NCBI GenBank assembly: GCA_011526045.1
Contig: WYBE01000001.1
Span: 1 to 43,421, forward strand
Direction of reading: 5' to 3'
Source of the DNA: Nevskiales bacterium
GTDB lineage: Bacteria; Pseudomonadota; Gammaproteobacteria; Steroidobacterales; GCA-2729495
DNA: 43,421 bases
Every line of letters begins with the position of its first letter. The stretch's first letter is position 1. Under the pieces are notes generated by a model that was given only the letters and a program-made list of their open reading frames with translations, had not been told where the DNA came from and ran no database searches. This document shows, in pieces, positions 25,492 through 33,717 of the stretch. Position numbers and translations under genes: made by a program.

Positions 25492-26522
25492 TGGCCCGCT
25501 CCCTTCAGCTGCAGATACCCGCCCTGCCAGGAATTGTCGTGGCCGTCAGGGACCTGAAACGAGTCGGGCCCAGCAGTGAGGTTGTACTCCTGAACCCAGA
25601 AGCCTTCGGCCGTCCTGACCGCGCCGCGGCTGTCGGTGACCACCCGGAGCAGCAGGTTGTCGAGCCCCGGCGCCTCGGAGAGATTGCGCTCGCCGGGCTT
25701 CGGCTCCTTGCCGTTCCTCCATACCACGTTGTGCGCGGGACAGGTGATGCCGCCACGGTTGTCCGTGCAGGTGTAATCCGCCATCACGGCCGTGGTCCGC
25801 GCACCGACATTGCCGTCCATCGCGCTGTCACGGGTAATGCCGACGTTGCCCGGCCCGGCCCACACGCCCTCCGCGTCCTGGCCGTCGGTAGTCTTCGGCG
25901 CGAATGCGCTCGGGAAGCAGTCGCTGGGGTCGGCCTTGCGGCAGATGCGGACCGGGAACCCCTTCGACGCGATCACGTATTCGATGTCGCCGCCCTCGAT
26001 ACGACGGGCGGCGGTCACCGGCGTCGGCGCGAGCGTGTGCGTCATGCCCGACCAGCTGATCACCGCGCGTGGTGGCCGCCCGGCAGGCCCGCCAGCCAGT
26101 TCGTTCACGTTGGCTACCACACTGCGCGCCGCCGGCCCGACCACCAGCGTGCCGCTGATCGCGTCGTCAGCCGGATCGTCCGTGCCGCGATGGTCGATGA
26201 CGAGCGTGCCGTTCAGCGCCGGGGCGATGCGCCCGTCGCCGGGCTTCGGCACGAAGTTCGGCGACGCCTGCTCGCTGCCGGGCTTGTAGTACACCGGGTT
26301 CACCGTGGGCCCGGTCCAGGGCAGCGTGTTGCCCGCGATCTCCGCGCGGCTGCGCGAGTAAGTGCAGTCGGTGAGATAGAAGAACAACGAGACGTGGATG
26401 CAGGCATTCTCCTGCGGCTCGTTGAAGGTGCCCTCGACCTGCGTCGTCACGGTCGCCGCCGGCGCGGCGGCTGCGAACATCCACAGGATCAGCATCGACA
26501 GGTACCACGGGCGGCTGCGCAT
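25488..26522 (-). CDS. Secreted protein of unknown function coupled to the multicopper oxidase
   Basis: 344 residues with a signal peptide (WYLSMLILWMFAAAAPAA). The mature protein is beta-rich and contains paired cysteines (ENACIHVSLFFYLTDC, ICRKADPSDCF, YTCTDNRGGITCPAH), typical of a disulfide-stabilised extracytoplasmic fold. A cysteine pair next to His (CPAHN) could bind copper, which is speculation. I recognise no domain. The four-base overlap with the oxidase gene indicates a two-gene operon and a joint function, perhaps as substrate, chaperone or partner. Confidence 0.8.
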   Translation of the reverse strand: MRSRPWYLSMLILWMFAAAAPAATVTTQVEGTFNEPQENACIHVSLFFYLTDCTYSRSRAEIAGNTLPWTGPTVNPVYYKPGSEQASPNFVPKPGDGRIAPALNGTLVIDHRGTDDPADDAISGTLVVGPAARSVVANVNELAGGPAGRPPRAVISWSGMTHTLAPTPVTAARRIEGGDIEYVIASKGFPVRICRKADPSDCFPSAFAPKTTDGQDAEGVWAGPGNVGITRDSAMDGNVGARTTAVMADYTCTDNRGGITCPAHNVVWRNGKEPKPGERNLSEAPGLDNLLLRVVTDSRGAVRTAEGFWVQEYNLTAGPDSFQVPDGHDNSWQGGYLQLKGAGQ

Positions 26523-26577
26523 CGTACGGCTCCTGCTGCAGGGTTTCGGACGCCGGTCGCCACCGGCCAGGCGGGCC

Positions 26578-26593
26578 TAATGTTATTACATTA
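26578..26593. promoter_or_regulatory. AT-rich palindrome before the multicopper oxidase operon
   Basis: TAATGT-TATT-ACATTA is a perfect inverted repeat 56 bases before the ATG at 26522. It is embedded in an AT-rich patch that also holds TTATTAC twice (26583-26589 and 26591-26597). In DNA this GC-rich such a patch is likely to be a promoter or operator. No cognate regulator is in the window. Confidence 0.5.
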
Positions 26594-26721
26594 TTACCTC
26601 TCCGCAAGCCGTGGACCGCGGAGGTGGCCGACCGCAGCGCAAGCGGCGCCACCCGGGAGCCGCACGGCTGTTGCGCCGAACGCAGCACCGCCGCGCCGCT
26701 ACGCCGCGGCCAGGGGCGACC

Positions 26722-27141
26722 TCACTCCCGGGCGGAAGCGGCGATGAATTCGACCCGGTCGATCTGCCAGTTGGCGACGTCGGGGTGATCCGGAATCATC
26801 CGGAAGTCGACGATCTCGGTGCGATTCCCGCGCAGCCTGATCTCCATGGGCGCAAACCGGACGTGACCGAGCCGGTTGCTGCCGCGGACCGTAATCCGGA
26901 AGAGCCCCGGCCCGGACGCGGACTGCAGGCGCCCGCGCAACGCCAGCACCCGGCTGTTGGTGTCATAGGTCAGCGATCCACGGATGCAGACCGTGTGGCC
27001 CGCCGCGCAGATGAGTTCGTCGCGCGCGAGATCGAGCCGGCGCGAGGCTTCGACAGCCGTGGCGGCGAGCAAGGCCAGCAGGCCCACGGCCGCGAGGGAT
27101 GCCACGGCGCGCGCGGATGACGGCCATCGGGTCACTGGCAA
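26722..27141 (-). CDS. Small secreted beta-rich protein, unknown
   Basis: 139 residues. An N-terminal hydrophobic segment (VASLAAVGLLALLAATAVEA) is a signal peptide or anchor. The mature part has one CxxxxxxxC pair (LICAAGHTVCIRG) and alternating beta strands (LFRITVRGSNRLGHVRF, NRTEIVDFRMIPDHPDV). It is transcribed toward the oxidase operon with a 199-base gap, so it is probably separate. No family is recognised. Confidence 0.65.
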   Translation of the reverse strand: MPVTRWPSSARAVASLAAVGLLALLAATAVEASRRLDLARDELICAAGHTVCIRGSLTYDTNSRVLALRGRLQSASGPGLFRITVRGSNRLGHVRFAPMEIRLRGNRTEIVDFRMIPDHPDVANWQIDRVEFIAASARE

Positions 27142-27222
27142 CGCGGTAACTCCTGCCGGAGGTATCCGGCCGCCCGCCTATTCTAGAGGTTCATCATCGC
27201 GCTCAGCGGGGCGTTCGCAGCG

Positions 27223-27350
27223 GCTGATCCGAACTTACCGTCGGACTCGACAGGGCTGCTGGCGGGGACGTTGCAACGGGCGTGTGGAGCCGCGCGCAGC
27301 AGGATGCGCAGCGCGGGCGCAACCCGAGCGCGCGAAGGCCAGGGACGGCC
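27223..27350. repeat. Dispersed hairpin repeat, diverged copy C, with adjoining 25-base motif
   Basis: At 27280-27350 the order GTGTGGAGCC, GC-rich arm, CAGGA, GCAG, complementary arm, GCGCAACCCG matches copies A and B with a different stem. At 27223-27247 a 25-base motif (GCTGATCCGAACTTACCG then TCGGACT) matches 39383-39407 at 22 of 25 positions. The rest of the 341-base gap 27142-27482 shows no gene. The arrangement of motif and hairpin is inverted relative to copy B. Confidence 0.5.
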
Positions 27351-27482
27351 GTAGCAAGCGTCCCGGCGCAGCGTCCCCGCCAGCAGCCCGGGCGAGAACC
27401 TCTCTCAGACCTGCTGCGCGGACCTGATCCGCGATCGGGCGGTGACGTATCGAACGCGTTGCCTGATCGGCGCCGAAGCGTT

Positions 27483-28679
27483 CTAGAACCAGAGCGAGAA
27501 AAATATCTGGAACACGTCAGCCGAGAAGTCGTACAGCGGCTCGCTGCCCGGGGTGCTGCCGGCTCTGATATCGCGGAAATCGTCGTAGCTGAACATGATG
27601 TGATCCCAGACGAAATTGACCGCGCCCTTCTCGATGCGGGTGCCGATCTCGAGCGGCATTTCGTAGCCGACGCCAAAACGCAGCGTATGGCTCGTGAACG
27701 TGCTCAGCTCCTTGTCGCGGGCGAGAAAATTCTGCGCATCGATGTAGGGGAACAGATCGCTGTAGAAGTCTGCCGCGGTCTGGCTGTAGTAGCGGTATCC
27801 GGCCTCGTAGGTGAAACGATTGCGCGGGTGCGTGTATCCGACCTCCACTGTCGAGGCGTCGATACCCCAGCTGTCTGTGAAGTAGCGGGCCGAGCCGGAG
27901 ACCGCCGCCCGATACGGCAGGAAGTAGCGGGCGCGCAGCGCCACCGCGTTGCTGTCGCGCGTGCGCGGATACACCTCGTCCTGGAAGCTGAAGCCCGTGG
28001 CGCTGTCGGGATCGAGGAACCGCACCCGCCGGTAGGGGTTGTTGAGAAAGCCCTCGTCCGCAACGGCCTCGTAGTCGAGCCCGAGCAGGAGGTTGCGCGT
28101 CAGCACCTGCGCCACGCCGACGCGGTAACGCCAGTGATCGGCCTCCTCGCTGAAATCGGAGTCGCGCATGCCGACGTCGTCGGAGCCGCGCGCGTAGCCC
28201 ATGCTGATGGTGGTCAGGCCGCCGAACACCGCCTGGCTGATGCCGAGGTTGAGCGTGTCGGCCTGGTAGTCGTCCTCGTCACTGCGGGTCAGCGCGAGGC
28301 TCATGGCGGTGTCGCCGCGGAGGTAATCCGCGCCGACGGTCGCTTCCGTCCGCTCTTCGGAGTACTCGCTCGCCTGCGTCACGACGTCGATCGATGCGCT
28401 GCTGATGGTGTCCACATAGTAGTTGCCGGCGACCGAGACGTTCGTGCCCAGCTTCTTGCGCACGAGGATCGACGGCCCGTCGATCTGCACGCCGCCGCCG
28501 TCGTAGTAGTGATAGAGCGCGTCGGCGCGGTCTTCCGGCAGCACGCCAGCGAATGCGGCCTGCAGGCCGGACATCAGGGCCATGCAGGCGACGACGCGGT
28601 AACCGCCGCGCGCTGGCCGCGCGAGCCGCGCCCGGCGCTGGGCCTCGGGGAGGCGCAGGATCACAGTGGCCAGCATCAT
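27483..28679 (-). CDS. DUF3570 outer-membrane protein
   Basis: 398 residues. After a basic stretch there is a signal-like segment (VVACMALMSGLQAAFAG), then the DUF3570 start VLPEDRADALYHYYDGGGVQ and a long series of amphipathic beta strands, ending in FQIFFSLWF with terminal Phe. It is predicted to be a large outer-membrane barrel. The start is one of two adjacent ATGs (28679, 28676). It lies 22 bases after DUF4266, its regular genomic companion. The function is not established, but the DUF4266/DUF3570/TlpA/ApbE association suggests extracytoplasmic flavin or thiol chemistry. Confidence 0.88.
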   Translation of the reverse strand: MMLATVILRLPEAQRRARLARPARGGYRVVACMALMSGLQAAFAGVLPEDRADALYHYYDGGGVQIDGPSILVRKKLGTNVSVAGNYYVDTISSASIDVVTQASEYSEERTEATVGADYLRGDTAMSLALTRSDEDDYQADTLNLGISQAVFGGLTTISMGYARGSDDVGMRDSDFSEEADHWRYRVGVAQVLTRNLLLGLDYEAVADEGFLNNPYRRVRFLDPDSATGFSFQDEVYPRTRDSNAVALRARYFLPYRAAVSGSARYFTDSWGIDASTVEVGYTHPRNRFTYEAGYRYYSQTAADFYSDLFPYIDAQNFLARDKELSTFTSHTLRFGVGYEMPLEIGTRIEKGAVNFVWDHIMFSYDDFRDIRAGSTPGSEPLYDFSADVFQIFFSLWF

Positions 28680-28701
28680 CGCGTCACTCCGCACATCCGG
28701 G

Positions 28702-28923
28702 TCAGTTGCAGCCGCAGCCGCCGCCGGCACTGCCGGAAGCGCCGCGCGACGCTTCGCGCGCCTCGCGAACGTGATTCATGTAGGCCGCCGACACCGGGTG
28801 ACGTTCGAAACTCATGATGGGGTCGGCAAGCCGGTCGCGCTCGTAGGGCTTCACCCACGGCTCGACGGCACAGCCACCGAGCGCGATGAGCGGCAGCAGG
28901 ATCGCAAGATACCTGGCGTTCAT
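28702..28923 (-). CDS. DUF4266 lipoprotein
   Basis: 73 residues. The lipobox is LIALGGC and the mature peptide starts at that Cys. The family core is VKPYERDRLADPIMSFER followed by HVREAREASRGASG and a Gly/Cys tail ending CGCN. The paired C-terminal cysteines are candidates for thiol redox or metal binding, and the preceding gene encodes a TlpA thioredoxin. It overlaps that gene by ATGA and is followed by DUF3570. Confidence 0.92.
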   Translation of the reverse strand: MNARYLAILLPLIALGGCAVEPWVKPYERDRLADPIMSFERHPVSAAYMNHVREAREASRGASGSAGGGCGCN

Positions 28924-29525
28924 GATTTCTCCCGGATCAGGCTGCGGATCTGGTCCTGGTAGAGGTTCTCCGTGCCCGGCGTGTACCCGTAGTGCACGTA
29001 GCGCACCCGGCCCTGGCGATCGACGATCACCGTGCTCGGCATGGCGGTCACGTCATAGAGCTTGCTCACGCGGTTCTCCCGGTCGAAGAGCACCGGGAAG
29101 CTCACCGGCACCTGCTGCAGCCAGCGCAGCGCGCCTTCGCTGTCCTCCTCGACGTTGACGCCGAGGAGCGTGAAGCCGAGCGGCCGGTAGCGTTGGTAGA
29201 TCTGCTCGAGGAGCGGCATCTCCTGGCGGCAGGGTCCGCACCAGGTCGCCCAGAAGTTGATCAGCACCACCTCCCCCTTCAGGCCAGCGAGCGACACATC
29301 GCCGCCGGCACGCTGCGGCAGGGTGAAGTCGGCCGCCGGCGACGGGGCCGCCTCGCCCGCCGTGGCCGCAGGCGCCAGCGTCACCAGCAGCGCGCAGATC
29401 GCCGCCGCTGCCGCCATCCGCCGGCTCATCGGTTGCGCGCCCGGTGGCCGTCGCGACCCGGAGTCGTCTCCCGACGTGGCGCAATCCGGCGCGGAGTTCA
29501 ACGGACTTTTCGTGAGCATCTGCAT
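28920..29525 (-). CDS. TlpA/ResA-like thiol-disulfide oxidoreductase
   Basis: 201 residues. The active site is W95-C96-G-P-C99 (FWATWCGPCRQEMPLLEQ) with cis-Pro loop MPSTVIVDRQG. The ATG at 29525 has AAGGAG five bases upstream, so it is well supported, although it leaves about 35 residues ahead of the membrane segment (AAAAAICALLVTLAPAATA). It probably keeps apocytochrome or DUF4266 cysteines reduced in the periplasm. It stands between the OMP_myx-type barrel and DUF4266 in one operon. Confidence 0.92.
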   Translation of the reverse strand: MQMLTKSPLNSAPDCATSGDDSGSRRPPGAQPMSRRMAAAAAICALLVTLAPAATAGEAAPSPAADFTLPQRAGGDVSLAGLKGEVVLINFWATWCGPCRQEMPLLEQIYQRYRPLGFTLLGVNVEEDSEGALRWLQQVPVSFPVLFDRENRVSKLYDVTAMPSTVIVDRQGRVRYVHYGYTPGTENLYQDQIRSLIREKS

Positions 29526-29535
29526 ACGCGCTCCT

Positions 29536-30210
29536 TCAGAAGAACCAGCTGGCACCGAGCGTGAACTCGATGTTGTGCGTCGTCTTGTCCTCGCCGGTGA
29601 TGTCGATGTCGAACATGTGATCGCGCACGTCGAAACGCAGCGCGATGGAGTCCGTGGCGAGGATGCGGTAGCCGGCGCCGTAACTGAACGTGAAGAAATC
29701 ATCGCCGGCGAAACTCGTGTTGCCGGCGGCGAGCACGACGTAGAGCGCGCTGTTGAACGCCCGGTTGCGCCCGATGAACACCTCGCCCGGGAGCACGTTG
29801 TAGCCGAGCGCGATGTTGTAGTACTTGTACTCGCGATCGTCGTCGGACAGCAGCGGCGCCTGGCTGCCCGACAGGATCTCGTAGCTCGTCTTGCCGGCGT
29901 CCGACTGGCCGTAAGTCGCCTCGGTGAACAACCCCTCGGTGATGTGGTACGCGAGACGCGCCCCGTACACCGTGTTGCTCTCGAAATCCTCGATGCTGAG
30001 GAAGCCGATGAAGGCGCCGAGTTCGAAATCCTCGGTGTCGATCTCCGGCGCCCTGGCGTCGCGCCGCTCGACCTCGGGCTCGATCACGGGACGGGCGCGG
30101 TCGGCCTCGGCCTCCGCGTCCATCGCGCGACTGGCGCACCCGCCTGCGAGTGCAGCGCCGAGGCCCGCCACGACCAGCCTCAGAAGAAAAACGCGAATCC
30201 TGCTTTCCAT
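29536..30210 (-). CDS. Outer-membrane beta-barrel lipoprotein (OMP_myx_plus-like)
   Basis: 224 residues. A signal with lipobox-like AALAGGC is followed by a charged linker and a barrel of alternating strands (FELGAFIGFLSIEDFESN, YKYYNIALGYNVLPGE, ALRFDVRDHMFDID, NIEFTLGASWFF). The block YGAGYRILATDSIALRFDVRD is what I recall of the barrel family first described from myxobacteria. It overlaps the SH3 gene by 31 bases, and its ATG is preceded by GGAAG. The two genes are thus coupled. Link to the TPR/AgmX motor operon is inferred from the Glt system, which also uses such barrels. Confidence 0.82.
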   Translation of the reverse strand: MESRIRVFLLRLVVAGLGAALAGGCASRAMDAEAEADRARPVIEPEVERRDARAPEIDTEDFELGAFIGFLSIEDFESNTVYGARLAYHITEGLFTEATYGQSDAGKTSYEILSGSQAPLLSDDDREYKYYNIALGYNVLPGEVFIGRNRAFNSALYVVLAAGNTSFAGDDFFTFSYGAGYRILATDSIALRFDVRDHMFDIDITGEDKTTHNIEFTLGASWFF

Positions 30211-30923
30211 TCTTCCACTTCCTCGTTCTCGTCACGGCTGGTGAAGGCCACGTAGCCGGAGTATTCGGCGCGGACCATGAAGCGGCGCGTGAGGTAGGCG
30301 CGAACGCCGGCGCCGGCCTGGCCATACTGGTCGGTGCGATCCTCCGAGCTGACCAGGCTGGCCTGGGGACTGATGTGCAGCACGCCGGTGCCCAGCAGAA
30401 AGAACGGCGCGATGCGCCACTCCGGGAACGGCGTGTGCACCAGCCGCACCCCCGCGAGCCAGCCGTCGGAGTAGTCTCCGCTCAGGTGCGCGGCCTGCAG
30501 CTCGGCCGCGAGATTCGCCGAAAACAGGTAGCCGGCGGTGAGCGATATGGCACTGGCGCCGTCGAAGTCGCCGAGCATTACCGCCACCTCGCCGCGCCTG
30601 CCGGCGAACTCATCCCAGCCGGGCTCGGCGAGCGCGAGCGGCTGCCCGCCGGTGTCGAGCGTGCGCGCGAGCTGTTCGGCGCGCACCCAGCCCTCCACTT
30701 CGCGCGCGGTGCGCACCTGGTACCAGTCGGTGCGCCGCTTCACCACCTCGATCTCCGCGCCGCGATCGGCCACGTGGAAGATGGGGTAGCCGCGTCCCGG
30801 GCCGGTATGCATCTCGATGTAGGGATCGGCGATCGTCACCCGCAGCAGCTCGCGTTTTGCATAAGCAGGTGCCACCAGGACGAGCGCGGCGAGCATGGCA
30901 AACATGGTGGCGCGGGTCCGCAT
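30180..30923 (-). CDS. SH3b-domain outer-membrane barrel protein
   Basis: 247 residues with a signal peptide (MLAALVLVAPAYA). Residues 27-90 form a bacterial SH3 domain (YIEMHTGPGRGYPIFHVADRG, DWYQVRTAREVEGWV) of the type that binds peptidoglycan or proteins. From about 105 on, a beta barrel follows (ISLTAGYLFSANLAAELQAA, RAYLTRRFMVRAEYSGYVAF) ending in FAFFF. The start is four bases before the stop of the upstream haem lipoprotein, so they are in one operon. SH3 plus barrel on one chain suggests a barrel that docks to the cell wall. Confidence 0.82.
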   Translation of the reverse strand: MRTRATMFAMLAALVLVAPAYAKRELLRVTIADPYIEMHTGPGRGYPIFHVADRGAEIEVVKRRTDWYQVRTAREVEGWVRAEQLARTLDTGGQPLALAEPGWDEFAGRRGEVAVMLGDFDGASAISLTAGYLFSANLAAELQAAHLSGDYSDGWLAGVRLVHTPFPEWRIAPFFLLGTGVLHISPQASLVSSEDRTDQYGQAGAGVRAYLTRRFMVRAEYSGYVAFTSRDENEEVEEWKAGFAFFF

Positions 30924-30927
30924 GATT

Positions 30928-33564
30928 TCAGTTCACTGGCGCATCGAAGGGGTTGTTGTAGTACTGCCCGCCGAGGTCCACCCATTCGGCGAGCAGGCGC
31001 AGCTCCGCACCACTGAGGTAGCCGGCATGGCTGCCACCGGCGTTGAAGCGCTCGAAGAACGCCGGCGAGGCGAGCGCGCCGGCCGTCGACATCACCGGGC
31101 TCACGGGCACCGGGGCAAAGATCGGGTCGTTGGTCACCGGGTCGACCCCGACCTGCACGAGGCGCTCCTGCAGCACACCGCCGTTCAGCTCGAGCTCGTT
31201 GTCGCCGAAGAACAACTCTGCGTAGGCCTTGAAGTACGCGGCGTTCACGTCGGACGCTCCATCCGAGAGATCGAGCTGCGCGGCCGGCAGCTGGGCGGCA
31301 TTCGCCCCGTCCACCACGTTGTGGCAGCCCGTGCAGGTGTGGTCCGCCACCACAGCACCGCCGCCGTCGAGCACCTGCCGCGGCAGGCTCCAGAGCGGGT
31401 GGATATGGGTCTCGTAATTGATCACGATGCGACAGCCCGGCGTCCACGCCGTCTGGCACTGGGCGCTCGCCGGTGCGGGCGTGTCGAGGTCCGCATAAGC
31501 CCGGGCGAAGCTCGCATCCGGCGCGCGGCCCGACGCCACGGCATCGGTCCACACGTCATCGAAGCGCACATCGACGCTGGGCGTGATCGCCGCGCAGTCG
31601 GTCGCGCAGGACACACGCGCGCGCGCTTCCGCCATGGTCTCGCCCATGTCGGCGAACAGCGCCGGATTCGCGTTCGGGAACGGCAGGCCGTCGAGGGCGG
31701 CGCCGGCCCACACGCTGTCGAAGACGCCATCGCGGCCGTGCGAGCGATCGCTCGCCGGGTTATGACAGCCGTTGCAACTGCGGGTCTCGCCCGGGCGCAA
31801 CTGCAGCCAGTTCTGGTGCCGCGCCGTGATGCGCCGGCCCATGCGGTCGAGCACGCTCACCGCAAACGGCACGTTCGCCGGCACCTTCACGACCACCGAG
31901 CCGTCGGGTTCCACCATGGTGTAGCCGAGGATTTCGCGCATTCCCTGCCCCGCGGTCGCGCCGAAGGCATCGTTGTCGAAGTCGCGCACATCCTCGTCGG
32001 GGATCGCAACCGCTTTCTCCATGCGCAGGAAGCGCGCCGGACGCTGGTCGGCCGTGGTGAGTGACGGATCCGCGAGCGCGCCAATCGCCTGCGATGCGAC
32101 GCCGTCCACGTCATACACGCTGCGGATCTTCAGCAGCCCCGCGCCCTCGGCCATGAGATCGGGATCGAGTTCGCCGGTGGCTTCCTTGTCGAAGATCACG
32201 GGCGGCGGCGGCCGGGGCTCCAGCGCCACCACTTCGGTGAACATCAGGCCTTCGGCCGGCGGCACAACGGACAGCTGTGTGCCGGCTCCCGGATCGTAGA
32301 TCCAGATGCCGAAGATCGGGTTGGCGGCCTGCACGCCCGGCACCGCGAGCCGCGCGGCCGTGCAGGGCATCGGCTGCAGGTTCTCCAGCACGCGGCACTG
32401 ACTCCAGGCGACCAGCATGCGGCCGGTGCCATCGTGCAGGGGAAACGCCGCCGCGTACACGCCCTGCGGGGAGATGCTGCCGTCGGTGACGGCCTCGTTG
32501 ACGCTCGCGGACACCTGCGCGGGCCCGGTGAGGATGCCGACGTTGTCGGCGAGCGGTTGCGTATCGTCGACGTACTGCGTGACATCGATGGCGACGAGAT
32601 TCCCGCCCTGGCTCGCGGCCACGAACGGCCGCAGCACCGCGAGCAGGCGCCCGTCGGCGAGTTCGCGCGGCTGCAGGAACTGCACGGTGGCGCCATCGGT
32701 GCCGGTCTCGTGGCTGTTCGCGCCGTAGAGCAGCTGCAGGTTCGTGCCGTCCGGGTTCATGCGATACAGGGACATCTCGTTGACCCCACCGGCGTTGTCC
32801 CAGCGGCTGAACACCACCTCGCCGGACGCGGTCACGGTCGGATCGAGGTCGTGGCTCTGGTTGAAGGAGACCTGGTGGATGTCGCTGCCATCGGCGTTCA
32901 TGACGTGCAGCACGAACGCCGGCTCGCGCCGGTCTTCGTCGAGGCCGGGAAACTGCGGCTTGCCTTCGTCGATCAGGATGGCGCCGGCCTGGCGCTGGCG
33001 GGTCGAGGAGAAAATGATGCGCCCGTCCGGCAGGTAGTGCGGCGCGACGTCGTGACCGGCCTCCGCGGTCACGTCCGACGCGATCACCCGGTGCAACGCA
33101 TCGGCGACGAGGTCGTATTCCCAGATGTTCCAGGTGGGCTGGTCCTCTTCGTCCGCGCCCTCGATGAAGGGGCCGCGCATCGCGAAGACGACCCGTTCGC
33201 CGTCGTATGACGCCTCCAGGTCGCGAATGTCGAAGAGACCCTGCGTCATGCTCCCGGTGACGTTGCGTGCTGCGGCGCTCGGCGCCGCGCGATCGCGCAC
33301 GAAGAGATCCGCGCCGATGTTGAAGCTGCGCAGGCGGCGGGCATCGGAAGCAATGAGCTGCCCCTGGCCGTTGACGGCCAGCGGGCGCTGCACGTAGGCG
33401 ATCGGAATATCGAGCACGACCGGATCCGGGCCCTGCCCGGCACCGACATTGACGCTGACACCGCCACCGCCGCCGCAGGCGACGAGCAGGCAGGCAGCGG
33501 CCGACAGGCCGGCCAGATTCTGGACAACACCACGCACGCGCAGGCCTCGCGCAGATAAACGCAT
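30928..33564 (-). CDS. Two-haem lipoprotein with beta-propeller-like N-terminus (HzsA-related/PD40)
   Basis: 878 residues. A lipobox (AACLLVAC, then GGGGG) makes it a lipoprotein. Residues about 60-330 contain TolB/WD40-like blocks (PTWNIWEYDLVADALHRV, HYLPDGRIIFSSTRQRQ, FVLHVMNADGSDIHQVSF). The C-terminal part has two haem-c sites, C597-NG-C-H601 (SCNGCHNPASD) and C744-TG-C-H748 (TCTGCHNVVDG). This combination is seen in proteins annotated as HzsA-related; hydrazine synthase itself needs other subunits, which are absent, so that activity should not be assumed. It heads the operon running to DUF3570 and is divergent from the 33718-39179 operon. Confidence 0.85.
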   Translation of the reverse strand: MRLSARGLRVRGVVQNLAGLSAAACLLVACGGGGGVSVNVGAGQGPDPVVLDIPIAYVQRPLAVNGQGQLIASDARRLRSFNIGADLFVRDRAAPSAAARNVTGSMTQGLFDIRDLEASYDGERVVFAMRGPFIEGADEEDQPTWNIWEYDLVADALHRVIASDVTAEAGHDVAPHYLPDGRIIFSSTRQRQAGAILIDEGKPQFPGLDEDRREPAFVLHVMNADGSDIHQVSFNQSHDLDPTVTASGEVVFSRWDNAGGVNEMSLYRMNPDGTNLQLLYGANSHETGTDGATVQFLQPRELADGRLLAVLRPFVAASQGGNLVAIDVTQYVDDTQPLADNVGILTGPAQVSASVNEAVTDGSISPQGVYAAAFPLHDGTGRMLVAWSQCRVLENLQPMPCTAARLAVPGVQAANPIFGIWIYDPGAGTQLSVVPPAEGLMFTEVVALEPRPPPPVIFDKEATGELDPDLMAEGAGLLKIRSVYDVDGVASQAIGALADPSLTTADQRPARFLRMEKAVAIPDEDVRDFDNDAFGATAGQGMREILGYTMVEPDGSVVVKVPANVPFAVSVLDRMGRRITARHQNWLQLRPGETRSCNGCHNPASDRSHGRDGVFDSVWAGAALDGLPFPNANPALFADMGETMAEARARVSCATDCAAITPSVDVRFDDVWTDAVASGRAPDASFARAYADLDTPAPASAQCQTAWTPGCRIVINYETHIHPLWSLPRQVLDGGGAVVADHTCTGCHNVVDGANAAQLPAAQLDLSDGASDVNAAYFKAYAELFFGDNELELNGGVLQERLVQVGVDPVTNDPIFAPVPVSPVMSTAGALASPAFFERFNAGGSHAGYLSGAELRLLAEWVDLGGQYYNNPFDAPVN

Positions 33565-33574
33565 ACAACACCCC

Positions 33575-33652
33575 CGGAAAACGCGCCGTCAGTTTGGACT
33601 CGCGGACCCGGGACAATCGCCGACGAGCTAACGTAATGCATCGCGTTTTCCG
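33575..33652. promoter_or_regulatory. 11-bp inverted repeat between the two divergent haem operons
   Basis: CGGAAAACGCG (33575-33585) and CGCGTTTTCCG (33642-33652) are perfect inverted copies separated by 56 bases. They lie in the 153-base gap between the divergent starts at 33564 and 33718, one arm close to the left start. They may be a pair of operator half-sites bridged by a regulator or two sites for one protein. Confidence 0.5.
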
Positions 33653-33717
33653 CGGACTGTTAATCCGATCACAGAAGGCGGTGCCGACCGCAGCCTTACA
33701 CTGCCAACCAGCGCGCA

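Noticed and set aside
27282..28817. 511-codon plus-strand frame across DUF3570 and DUF4266
   Set aside because: Antisense to two recognised families and starting inside a non-coding repeat.
30928..33564. Hydrazine synthase subunit
   Set aside because: The beta-propeller and haem layout resembles HzsA-related proteins, but the other synthase subunits and anammox genes are absent.
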